Shown here: positions 54,101 to 59,649 of the stretch, piece after piece
Layout of the letters: each line of letters begins with the position of its first letter
Position numbering within the stretch: the first letter of the stretch is position 1
Assembly (NCBI GenBank): GCA_028023455.1
Contig: JAQFVV010006341.1
Coordinates: forward strand, 1,428,001 to 1,492,000
DNA: 64,000 bases
Direction of reading: 5' to 3'
From: Epiperipatus broadwayi
Taxonomy: Eukaryota; Onychophora; Udeonychophora; Euonychophora; Peripatidae
Notes under the pieces: model-generated
Told to the model about the DNA's origin: nothing
The model's input: the letters and a program-made list of their open reading frames with translations, nothing else
Database searches by the model: none
Made by a program: the position numbers and the translations under genes

Positions 54101-55581
54101 AATCCCTAAGAATATGGGTTCAAACCTAGCATTGGCTAGAAAGTTTGTCTATTAAAAAAATATATATATAACTTATAAGGAAAATTTTCATTAAACACTG
54201 TCTTACATAGCTAATTCTAAATTTAATGGAGCTTTGGGCAAACCCAAGGCTACAATATATATATATTACCATTTGCTTAGACTTTAGGAAAGTTATTTGA
54301 ATTATTACTATTTTTAATAATTGCTTTTTGTTTATTTTTCTTATGAATACATTTAAATATTTGAAAGACGGACATACAAAAAAAATTTTCTTTGATAAAG
54401 AGATGAATAAATGGCAGCCTTCCCTTAGCCAATCCTGCGAGTAACATTCACCTGCATGTGAAATAAATCAGATTTCATATTAACTCATAGTAACTAGTAG
54501 TTACTAAAAAAAAAACCGAGTAGCATAAAAACAAAATACATATTTTTTTTTAATTCTCTGCATTTTATATAAAAAATTCATATTTAATTTTATTTATGAA
54601 AGTAAATTATAACTATTTTTGTAAACAATAGTGTCTTTTAATAATTTTAAGCTGTCATTCTTACAAAGCCATAAGCTTAGTATTTTCATACTTGACTCAC
54701 ATATAATTAATCAAAATAGTAAACAATTATTGCAAAAAAATCCTTAGGCTTGTATTTATTTGCATATAGCTCAATTTGTATAAATTAATCAGTTAAAAAA
54801 AAAAAATCCTAAGATTCTCGATTATAAAGTCAATAGAAAAAAAATTATATGGTTACATTGTTATATGTAAATAAATCAACACACTTAGAAACATGAAATT
54901 TACCTAGAAAAATGCAATCCCTAGCCACTATGCATAAAACTAACATTTAACAACTACTATATCATGTAAAATATGGTTAATAATCTTATATGAAACACAT
55001 CTGAAATATAATTATCTTAAAACACAGACCAACATGAAAATATAGACACGTTAAACTTGTATAATTAATATTAAATTAACTTAAACACGAGAATACCAAT
55101 CAATACAATTATTAGAAATTCATTTTAATTTATCAAATCTTAATCAGTAAACCAAATACATGAAATTTACCCAGAATAATTCAACCTTCAATCAGAGTGA
55201 ATAAAATTAACATTAAACAACTACAACCACATTAAATTTCAAGTACAATTACTTTCTTCAACTGCCTCTGAGTACAATCAATTGTTCAATTTATGTAATT
55301 AATATTAAATTCACTATTTTATCTTAAAATATGAATAAAATGGTGACAGTCCTCAAGAGTTGAAGAATATTATATTCAAAATATGCAAACTGCAAAAGCA
55401 TTGATTAAGTTTTCATATGATGTAGCTAGCAGCTGTCCAACATTAGTTTCACACACTGATTACTGGATGCATCATTCCAAGTAAATTTTATATATAGAGA
55501 TATACACAAATCATTTTAATTTTACTAATATTTCTTACCTCTAGTTTCTGTGGAAGAAGTTTAATAATTTTGCCTTCAATA
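11888..55581 (-). CDS. BAZ1B: BAZ1B/WSTF orthologue, partial gene (9 internal exons)
   Basis: Seen: nine minus-strand exons (55581-55539, 32404-32315, 32232-32150, 32032-31867, 31639-31094, 26438-26332, 25975-25817, 12867-12569, 12147-11888) with GT/AG borders and matching phases throughout, 584 complete codons. Known of the family: BAZ1B (Williams syndrome transcription factor) pairs with the ISWI ATPase SMARCA5 in the nuclear WICH chromatin-remodelling complex, and its N-terminal region phosphorylates H2A.X on a C-terminal tyrosine. The recovered order matches vertebrate BAZ1B: SPSSDKEN motif, PWVVE segment, basic linker, MKQMTLLDM motif, then DDT domain. The WAC domain and start codon (right) and WHIM, PHD finger and bromodomain (left) were not found here. 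BAZ1A/ACF1 is less likely because MKQMTLLDM and SPSSDKEN are BAZ1B features. No promoter is visible. Confidence 0.88.
12148..12568 (-). other. BAZ1B intron, 421 bp
   Basis: Short AT-rich intron between the two DDT-domain exons, with GTAAAT donor and TTTTAG acceptor. Nothing else was seen in it. Confidence 0.85.
12569..12867 (-). CDS. BAZ1B: BAZ1B exon, 299 bp (coiled coil and first half of DDT domain)
   Basis: Acceptor TTTTAG|AAAA, donor AGCG|GTAAAT. The first half is a lysine/arginine/glutamate coiled coil (SMTEEEKLAY..., like vertebrate SMSEEQRKEY). The DDT signature then follows: LTPEGIPNEAFGNVTMITEF and LSCYAELL. The DDT domain binds DNA and the ISWI partner in this family. One base is left over and completes a serine codon with the next exon. 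Together with its downstream neighbour it lies between two inverted copies of a Tigger-like MITE. Confidence 0.94.
14640..15830. other. GC-richer island of unknown origin
   Basis: About 1.2 kb with visibly higher GC and several CG dinucleotides than the surrounding intron. It contains the minisatellite at 14918-15143 and ORFs of 73-102 codons in several frames, none with a recognisable family. No terminal repeats or target duplications were found. It may be an old transposon or a regulatory or CpG-like segment; I cannot tell. Confidence 0.4.
14918..15143. repeat. 28-bp minisatellite, about 8 diverged copies
   Basis: The unit is close to GAAGCTCTCCAACGAATTGG followed by TCTGCAAC. Copies vary by substitutions and small indels. 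The unit length is not a multiple of three, so open frames across it on both strands are by-products of the repeat and not genes. Confidence 0.85.
17425..18945 (+). mobile_element. 5' LTR of a gypsy-like retrotransposon, 1521 bp
   Basis: It begins TGTGACAGAATGGGTTTGAA and ends GGGTTTTGTTATAA, and is closely repeated at 20305-21733. It is followed at once by TGGCGTCCCAACTAAAGGG, which has the TGG start and placement of a primer-binding site. The LTR is unusually long. A minus-strand ORF at 18670-18909 recurs in the other LTR and is probably fortuitous. The exact 3' boundary could be off by a few bases, since the end is not a canonical CA. Confidence 0.85.
18946..20304 (+). mobile_element. Internal region of the LTR retrotransposon (gag only)
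   Basis: The 1359-bp interior carries a putative primer-binding site at its start, one broken gag and a purine tract GGAGGAGGGGG (20291-20301) just before the 3' LTR. No protease, reverse transcriptase, RNase H or integrase is present. Either pol was deleted or this is a non-autonomous derivative mobilised in trans. Together with its LTRs the element is 4.3 kb. A TATAT string flanks both ends and may be the target duplication, but it is too simple to be sure. Confidence 0.8.
19159..20239 (+). pseudogene. Gypsy-like gag pseudogene
   Basis: The first open segment (19159-19698) includes MKTRAQENMEKEEQEN and then a coiled coil (LKKLESLELRFEEIEKRMDR) and ends shortly after KIRPFAGRMGEAPVENLL. After a frameshift at about 19700 the second segment (19709-19930) carries NLTDNAQSWWDALGRQPTTF, typical of Ty3/gypsy capsid, and EEYKKEVREAFW. 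Further stops follow, after which a gag-like tail with LLNAIDMSSYDYGG runs to about 20239 and ends in a basic proline-rich stretch. I see no CCHC zinc knuckle. Known: gag forms the cytoplasmic particle that packages element RNA. This copy cannot make a full protein. Confidence 0.8.
20305..21733 (+). mobile_element. 3' LTR of the gypsy-like retrotransposon, 1429 bp
   Basis: It begins TGTGACAGAATGGGTTCGAA after a purine tract and ends GGGTTTTGTTATAA. It is close to the 5' LTR but lacks roughly 90 bp in total, mostly around 21200-21370, and differs by scattered substitutions, so insertion was not recent. Confidence 0.85.
22634..22663. repeat. Short near-perfect hairpin
   Basis: AATGTAACGGTA is followed after TACATA by TGCCGTTACATT, giving 12-bp arms with one mismatch. 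An alternating TA run lies just before it. Role unknown. Confidence 0.5.
23926..25019 (+). mobile_element. Tigger/pogo-like MITE, copy B, 1.1 kb
   Basis: The left end TACACCTAGGTCTCGTTTTA continues CGCG; the right end inverted reads TACACCTGGGTCTCTTTTTA and continues CGCGG. Both ends sit at TA, matching the TA target site of Tc1/mariner-type transposons, and the terminal sequence resembles those of Tigger elements. No transposase is present. Most of it (to about 24920) is the inverted equivalent of copy A at 10653-11750. Confidence 0.75.
24923..25019. repeat. Palindromic end of Tigger-like copy B, 97 bp
   Basis: TACACATGGGTCTCTTTTTA and its near-perfect inverted copy enclose about 25 bp around ACACTTCCGGTGAAACAC. 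The terminal repeat therefore occurs twice at this end, in opposite orientation. This could be a very short MITE of the same family nested at the end of the larger one. Confidence 0.75.
25817..25975 (-). CDS. BAZ1B: BAZ1B exon, 159 bp (helical pre-DDT segment)
   Basis: Acceptor TTTTAAG|A, donor TT|GTAAGT. It encodes a charged, probably helical segment reading IQKALDENRRSASIHLFTKA, then ELSEKQRNALPLHIKQAV, then a lysine/glutamate tail. It corresponds to the vertebrate BAZ1B region around the paired SSEDRARLPEELRSLVQKRY helix ahead of the DDT domain. It ends two bases into a leucine codon finished by the exon at 12867, 13 kb away. Confidence 0.85.
25976..26331 (-). other. BAZ1B intron, 356 bp
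   Basis: AT-rich intron with long poly-A and poly-T runs; donor GTAAAA, acceptor TTTTAAG. No element was recognised. Confidence 0.8.
26332..26438 (-). CDS. BAZ1B: BAZ1B exon, 107 bp (MKQMTLLDM motif)
   Basis: Acceptor TTTTAG|GCT, donor AGAG|GTAAAA; phase 0 in, two bases left over. The peptide AMKQMTLLDMSTKKGKSPNK carries the MKQMTLLDM sequence characteristic of BAZ1B, followed by a basic proline-rich stretch ending PLIVQ. The split AGA codon is completed by the exon at 25975. Confidence 0.9.
27651..28540. mobile_element. TIR DNA element with 8-bp target duplication, 890 bp
   Basis: The left end is GGTTATCGTCGATTAGCCAC and the right end, inverted, GGTTGTTGTCGATTAGCCAC. Similarity continues through CAAACACYGCCTGATGT, about 37 bp with few mismatches. 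Flanks AAAAGATT (27643-27650) and TAAAGATT (28541-28548) match at 7 of 8 bases. The interior has a tandem repeat (27820-28090) and no transposase. An 8-bp duplication allows hAT, P, Merlin or similar superfamilies, but the GGTT start is not the usual hAT CAG, so the class is left open. Confidence 0.8.
27820..28090. repeat. Degenerate tandem repeat inside the TIR element
   Basis: CGTCCGTCAYAACA followed by TAATATTTCCTTTTTTCAATTA-type sequence and a poly-A run recurs about three times, with one shortened unit in the middle. Confidence 0.75.
29212..29413. repeat. Perfect 101-bp tandem duplication
   Basis: Units 29212-29312 and 29313-29413 both begin TTTAAGTATGATCGATAGAA and end CCATTGATGGAAG, and I saw no differences between them. 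Identity suggests a recent event or an assembly artefact. Confidence 0.9.
30590..30900 (+). pseudogene. Possible LINE ORF remnant (charged linker)
   Basis: A lysine/glutamate-rich plus-strand frame at 30599-30796 (including RNYHEEEKLRRYNKKMQR and KARNIIDELEQ) breaks off at stops. The next frame continues with SQKAFWQ-like and NGGNNC-like words. This resembles the linker between endonuclease and reverse transcriptase in RTE/Jockey-type LINEs, but no domain motif is present. Confidence 0.3.
31094..31639 (-). CDS. BAZ1B: BAZ1B exon, 546 bp (lysine/serine-rich linker)
   Basis: Exactly 182 codons, phase 0 at both ends, with acceptor TTGACAG|ATG and donor AAG|GTAAGA. The exon happens to begin with ATG, but phase and position show it is internal. 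After a mixed start it becomes an extreme lysine/serine repeat (runs such as KKKKNKAK and SSSKKLKDSSKKKK), with SPVKK and SPKK motifs of the DNA- or chromatin-contact type. Vertebrate BAZ1B has a similar basic, serine-proline-rich linker between the C-motif and MKQMTLLDM. The segment is likely disordered and probably contains nuclear localisation signals; both are inferences. Adenine runs on the coding strand make it prone to length change. Confidence 0.85.
31867..32032 (-). CDS. BAZ1B: BAZ1B exon, 166 bp (PWVVE / kinase C-motif)
   Basis: Acceptor TTACAG|G, donor AAA|GTGAGT. The first base completes a tryptophan codon and 55 codons follow. The peptide holds NSPWVVEEKLIQKYNLPNKF and ends VSPHK. 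Vertebrate BAZ1B has NAPWVVEDELVKKYSLPSKF at the same place, so this is one of the best conserved segments in the window. The corresponding human region belongs to the atypical kinase C-motif. Reading past the donor gives a short tail with no similarity, which supports the splice site. Confidence 0.92.
32150..32232 (-). CDS. BAZ1B: BAZ1B exon, 83 bp (start of C-motif region)
   Basis: Acceptor TTATAG|CCT, donor CTG|GTATTA; phase 0 in, two bases left over. The peptide PPPLPYKYNIQLLDQDKI continues to ADDL and matches the vertebrate BAZ1B stretch around FLPHKYDVKLQNEDKIISN. In the human protein this begins the C-motif needed, with the WAC region, for tyrosine kinase activity. The split TGG codon at the 3' border is completed by the next exon. 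Confidence 0.85.
32315..32404 (-). CDS. BAZ1B: BAZ1B exon, 90 bp (SPSSDKEN acidic/serine segment)
   Basis: Thirty codons in phase 0 at both ends, with acceptor TTTCAG|GGA and donor AAG|GTTAGT. The peptide contains SPSSDKENTSES, close to the vertebrate BAZ1B motif SPSSDKENSSQ, followed by a serine/lysine/glutamate-rich tail that is probably disordered. It lies only 82 bases from the next exon and on the far side of a 23-kb intron from the previous one. Confidence 0.8.
35310..36260 (-). pseudogene. RTE-like LINE reverse transcriptase, 3' fragment
   Basis: Reading on the minus strand from 36260: ATIRLHNDTG, then GVRQGDSMTPKLFTALLQ (reverse transcriptase motif), LSHLDFADDVVVFANNALE containing the FADD catalytic pair, INVKKTKVMF, VNSYKYLSQIINTVGNIMDD, and a tail with RRVRKCNIRVRGQTGVTDLI and RLKWCLAGHIARRDNNRW. 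This is the C-terminal half of an RTE-type non-LTR retrotransposon protein. The order is complete but frameshifts occur at about 35990 and 35700, so it is dead. 5' truncation is typical of LINE insertion. It stops just short of the foldback that begins at 36342. Confidence 0.85.
36342..39506. repeat. Large foldback (inverted repeat), 3.2 kb
   Basis: Left arm 36342-37619 and right arm 37645-39506 are inverted copies around a 25-bp centre. Outer ends are AGTGATAAATTTATTTACGA and its complement; inner ends meet at GTCACATTT / AAATGTGAC. The right arm carries about 500 bp (around 38140-38640) with no partner on the left. Each arm also has its own internal symmetry: the GTAAGAAAGARCTATT motif occurs four times in alternating orientation. 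No transposase or clear target duplication was found. The simple-sequence ORFs inside are not genes. Confidence 0.85.
41640..43260 (-). pseudogene. Gypsy-like gag relic
   Basis: On the minus strand, a region rich in short coiled-coil pieces (such as MKGLKLEINNRLDK at about 42900-42960) is followed by NGFNEDPTGYFNRLEELFKV and LDEQGKLAIATNHLYSAAKD then WWQFLW. The AAKDWW word and its order are typical of Ty3/gypsy capsid. Stops and frameshifts are frequent. No LTRs, protease or pol were recognised nearby. Confidence 0.6.
43452..43621. repeat. 84-bp tandem duplication, two copies
   Basis: AAAATAGTTAARTGAATATT begins both units and ATAAGCTA-GAG ends them. The two differ by a 2-base indel and a few substitutions. 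Confidence 0.8.
44780..46000 (-). pseudogene. LINE reverse transcriptase relic, interrupted
   Basis: Minus-strand pieces follow the order of a non-LTR reverse transcriptase: an ITNEWMF...ERENILDYRPI segment (about 45985-45890), AFAFLDIEKTCDRVDRNKLW (about 45690), a GCPPLPLFFT word equal to the usual GCPLSPLLF, then after a foldback insertion VVIFVDIFLQ (the FVDD region, one residue lost) and NLNLMKKNLRLLVTNGK. Many stops and frameshifts are present. It is more decayed than the fragment at 35310-36260 and may belong to a different LINE family. Confidence 0.65.
45279..45439. mobile_element. Foldback element, short relative of 6903-8108
   Basis: This holds A (CATTTCCTATACTTGCTTAT) and B (AAACAGGCAAAACTCACTAT), a 20-bp loop CCTTCTGGCATCCATTGATT, then inverted B. 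Identical 11-mers AATTATATTCT flank it at 45268-45278 and 45440-45450. It splits the LINE relic between two conserved reverse transcriptase motifs, so it inserted after the LINE. The loop matches a segment of the long element near TGGATGCCAGAAGGC. Confidence 0.85.
46795..46965 (+). pseudogene. RTE-like LINE 3' tail fragment
   Basis: The sequence resembles the C-terminal end of the LINE at 35340-35510 in the opposite orientation: GATTCCAAGAGATTGTAATA (for IPRDCN), GTGAGATGGATGGATGAAAT (VRWMDEIRKCAG) and a final ATTGATAATGATTGATGATG. Frames are broken. Confidence 0.7.
50863..51008. repeat. 73-bp tandem duplication, two copies
   Basis: AAAAGCATTTAAAAC starts each unit and CTTATCTACCCCYAAAATAA ends it, followed by ATAATAATA runs of different length. 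Confidence 0.85.
51329..51420. repeat. 33-bp tandem repeat, nearly three copies
   Basis: TTTGATGCTTYATATRAGAT plus about 13 bases ending GTTCA occurs twice, then a partial third copy ending near GCGAAATC. Confidence 0.7.
52560..53040 (+). pseudogene. hAT transposase C-terminal relic, ZBED5/SCAND3 type
   Basis: Plus-strand frames give SFIEYFPKSENTM, then without stop LSIKDKENLIELSCDRTLQV, FKRHNLINFWLNIKEY and, near the end, LKNKYRNRLNAAVDLRVYLA followed by EPNF. This is the C-terminal half of the ZBED5-like hAT transposase family. The usual SYLCE part of the dimerisation domain, which supplies the last catalytic residue, is missing: SEKALTSMELIGRAFSSYIF stands in its place. The whole N-terminal half is absent, so it is a dead, 5'-truncated copy. 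Confidence 0.8.
53162..53440 (+). pseudogene. Unassigned 92-codon ORF, possible retroelement remnant
   Basis: The ORF includes FNLKECIRKGSYPEIRLSLI and DHLLWITRCKLVFNHQNFNP and has a normal amino-acid mix. The LWITRCK word recalls the end of some LINE reverse transcriptase proteins, but no catalytic motif is present. It lies between the hAT transposase relic and that element's right end, so it may be part of the element or a nested insertion. Confidence 0.3.
53780..53844. repeat. Right terminal inverted repeat of the hAT relic
   Basis: AAAAAAGGTTGGGAAACACTG, inverted CAGTGTTTCCCAACC, is the usual end of ZBED-type hAT elements. It lies about 800 bases after the transposase relic. No matching left end was found. 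Confidence 0.6.
55539..55581 (-). CDS. BAZ1B: BAZ1B exon, 43 bp (post-WAC segment)
   Basis: This 43-base microexon lies between a TTTTAG acceptor and a GAG|GTAAGA donor. Its first base completes a codon from an upstream exon, and the remaining 14 codons read IEGKIIKLLPQKLE. This resembles the KVKIVKIHPLEK stretch that follows the WAC domain in vertebrate BAZ1B. It ends in phase 0 and joins in frame to the exon at 32404, whose SPSSDKEN motif comes next in the vertebrate protein. The call rests on a short match, so it is less certain than the other exons. The exon before it was not found between here and the right edge. Confidence 0.6.
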
Positions 55582-58500
55582 CTAAAATAAGAACAAAAAA
55601 AGCTTATACAAGATATGCAAAAATGATTTAAAAAGACACCTTTAACAAAACATATTCTTAACAGAAATAATTACAAACATTTTATAAATCAATTAAATCT
55701 AAAAAAAAAAATCTCAGGAGTTGCAGAATTTTAAAAAATTTAAAATTTAAAACACACACATGTATGCATCCTCTAACCTCACAGACATGATAATAGTTAT
55801 TTATAATACTATATAAGAAAAAAATCATTATGATCTTTCACAATTGAAAAGTCAATTCAATAGCAAATTACATATTTAATTTTAAACAGTATTATACAAA
55901 TTTTAAACAAACAATAATAATAAAGTCTTAAATATTAAATGACACTTAAACTCATCTAAAAATTAAATTTTACATCTCTCTCCCAATAATTTCTTAATAT
56001 ACAGAAAAATAATTTACTATACAAAAATTACCATTTACTAAATAAATGACTTGGATTGTTATAAAGAAAATTAATATTCTATTTTAAAAATAACATTGAA
56101 ATCATTTATTAATCTTTATTACACAACAATAGCTTGGAGCTTATTAGATATGTAATTGTTTTTGTTTTTAAATTTATTTCTATTGTCTTCATTGCAATAG
56201 CTAATAAACAAAAAAAAATCATTACTGCTTGGACCATCTACTTTCAAAAAACTGTTAACAAACTAATGAAATTATAAAATTAACAACTTTCAAAATTTTC
56301 TCCTTCTATTTTTGTTTAATTGAAATTAACTTGTTAACATTTCTTTTTATTTTCAAAAACCAAATAAAATATTAGTAACATAAATTTTATCTTCTAAATC
56401 TAAAAGCAGTTCATTTTAATTATTTTTTCATTAATGCAATATATATGCTACACATAAATACTAATGGAGTTTATAGTTCAACAAATATATATTTTAAAAA
56501 AAATATAGCTAGAAAAGTGTCTGCCCAGATTAGTGCTGTATGTTACAGTATATGTATAAAAAAGAAGTTTACTGATCTTGTTTAATTTCATTTCAGTTGA
56601 TCTGTGGATAATGGAGGTCTAAAAATAAAAATGTTAACTAGATAACCATGGCAACCTAATATTTTAAATAATATCATTATTTACTATTAATATTAGCATC
56701 AAATCATAAATTGGTTGTGATCAATTTTAGAAAAAAATATAAATAAGTGGATCATAAAAAAATCACTTGAATAAAATCATTATTATTAATTATTACATAT
56801 TTCAATTTCTGTTACTACAAAATTAAATGTTTCATATATGTTTGTTTATTAATTAGTTTATTGGAATATATTATTAAAAATACATGTAAAAATATATATA
56901 TTCATTAAAAGGTGTTGAAAATGTAATATGAATTCTTTATTTTTGGTTGAAAATGAACATTGTAATCGTAAAACAAAACAAAAAATTTTTTTTACTGTAA
57001 CCAATATTTAAGGTTTTCATTGCACTGGAGGCAAATTTTATTAAACAATTTTTTGTATAGAAACGAGTGATCATCGAGTCATATTGAACAATTGTCTTAA
57101 TAATATTGACACAGCAAAGGTATGTTATAAATAGAACTGAAATGCTGTAATTTGACTTCTTATAATTTTATCATCGCTTAGAATGGACATTCTTACATTT
57201 GTCTTTAAAACTTTATCAAATTTATTTTAAAGTGATTAGTTTCTAAAACCAGGAAGAATAAAAAACTTAACTATCTGCCTGTTCAATTGGGCAGTTCGTT
57301 GATGAAATTCCAGGGGAAATGGCAAAATGTAATAATTAAAAAATCCATCAAAATGCGTTATTTCCAAATAAGCTATAAATATTCCGTTGTAAAAATCTAG
57401 GATTCATCTACATATTTGTGATAAATACAAACCCTGTGAAGTATATATGGATATCATATTTTGATCAATGAATTTCACAGAATCAATTAATTCAACTTCT
57501 ATATGATATTAAGCAATTGAAATTTCATTCTATTAATTTGAAAAAAAAAACACTAGCATTTATATTACTCATTTGGATGTAGCTGAATTTTGTCAATAAA
57601 AGAATTCTCTTTATATATTATGACCAATAAAAAAAATAAATAAAGCCAGTGACATGCAGTTTTGCATCGCCCAAGTATCTATTATTTTACAAAGTTGGAT
57701 ATATTTGTATACTGGAAAGGAAAATACCAGGATTTAAAAAACAAAAATAATTGAATTAAAGTCCTTGATTGTTATTATTCATGCTTTGTCTTCTCTACTT
57801 AAGAAAAATTGTTCCTACACATTGGAATCAGAAGCAGGGTCACAGGACCACGAAGGACCAGTGGGGAAAAACGAGGAATAAGACTTTTCACTTAAATGAT
57901 ATGGAATCTCTGTATATATATATTTCATTAAAAAAAAGTGTACATTTTGTTCATATTTTATTTAAAAATATACAATTTACACAATAAAAGGTCAGATTCA
58001 TTTTTGTTATTATTCTTTAAACTCTTATCTGATGATATATGTTAATTTGCGACCTGATGTTTTCAAGTGTTTAAATTTTTTATATTCAAGATTTAATTTG
58101 GGAATATTTGTATAGAAAAGGGTTTAAATACAATAGATTTTTATGTTGGTTTAATTATTTAGGAATTACCTTAGTGAATAAATAAAAATTTATTTTTATT
58201 TGATCCATTTTTTTTTTCATTGTATATCCTATTTAGACTTGATATTTGGAACCTCTCCGTCAATTTATATATAGTATTGTCATACAACATATTTTTGAGT
58301 TTCATACATATATTTGTTTATTGTTTGTTATTGACTTTTATAGAATGATAGATTTCCAAATTAATTAGATATGTTCAAGAGAAATAGCATTTCTATATTG
58401 TATAATCGCATGCATCGTTTTTTTTATTTTAATTAATTTTATTGTTATTCTTACTAATTCTTATTATAAATGAATAAATCTAAAACTGATTAAAACCCAA

Positions 58501-59649
58501 TAAAGTTGTCTAATTATTTTTTTTAAGTGTGCAAGGTAAATTTTGATATTTAAATCTTGATCTAAGATCAAACCAATATTGGTGAGATATGGTTCTAGAT
58601 AGTTTTTTTTTCTTTTTATATGATTGTTATTATTAAGTCCGATTAGATATAAATTTTATATTTATCATTACATTGTAATATTTGCTAATCTAAGTCAATA
58701 TTACTAGTAGAAATAATTTCATTTGTTCATAATCAATTATTAAAGAGATTATGTTATCCGGTTACAAAGATCATGATAGATTTTATTGTTATTAGTCAGA
58801 ATGATTTGCCTTCATTACCTTTTAAACTACTTTGAGGTGGATCATAAATTTTATTAACTAGTATATCTATCTTTGGCTTGGACAACTATCAATAATCGTT
58901 TTCTATAGTTTAATTATTATCAAATCCATTTTTATAATTGATTGACCAGAGATTTAAGCAGATCAATAATATCAGTGATTGTAATTCAGTAAATATCCAA
59001 AAGAAATCTATGCTATATTTGATATAATTAAGTGATTGAGTATTATAAAATGCAAGATCATCTAATAGATTTATTGAGGAGTTCTTGTAGAGAGTTTCAT
59101 TTTCATACATAACTTAAGAAATAATTGCATATCGATATAATGTAAAGTATGGATAAAATATTTTTAATATTTTATTAAATTAGATACAAAACTGAGTAAG
59201 GGTTTCATCTAAACATTATAATGTTGTAGGTTTATAAAACATTCTCAAAATGTTATTATAATTATTTAGGAACTAGTTTATATAACTAGAATATCATTAA
59301 ATGTTAACGTAAATTTACATTATTATAAGTAATATTGAATTAGTACAGTATATCAGAGCTTAGTTATTTATTGATTTGAATTTGATTTTATTCAATTATA
59401 AATTAAATAATGTCTTAGGCATATGTCATGGTTTAGCCAATGACATATGATTTTGTTTACTTTCATTGCTTTATAGGCTATCAGAGTAAATTAGGTTATA
59501 ATAGAGATTGTCATTAGTATAGTGTAGTGAGCAATTTTAATAATTATATAATGGAAATATTGTTATTGCCTAGTGAGACCAATGACTGAGCTAGATGATT
59601 TTATACAGGTCATAACAGTTACTATTTATTGATGCATGTTTATTTAAAC

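Larger units (their letters stand above)
32405..55538 (-). other. BAZ1B intron, 23.1 kb: contents
   Basis: Donor GTAAGA at 55538, acceptor TTTCAG at 32405. Named elements: LINE fragment 35310-36260, foldback 36342-39506, gag relic 41640-43260, tandem duplication 43452-43621, LINE relic 44780-46000 with an insertion at 45279-45439, LINE tail 46795-46965, small tandem repeats at 50863-51008 and 51329-51420, hAT relic 52560-53844. Stretches 32405-35300, 39510-41600, 46970-50860, 51420-52550 and 53850-55530 are AT-rich with nothing definite. A GC-richer patch at 48235-48420 with repeated CACCAATTGTAA-like strings may be an LTR remnant. Confidence 0.65.

Noticed and set aside
54070-54150. tRNA-like B-box GGGTTCAAACC.
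   Set aside because: No acceptor, D or anticodon stems can be drawn and no A-box is evident. At most it is a very weak SINE hint.
57769-57987. Plus-strand ORF of 72 codons.
   Set aside because: AT-rich, no family, no splice context; consistent with chance.
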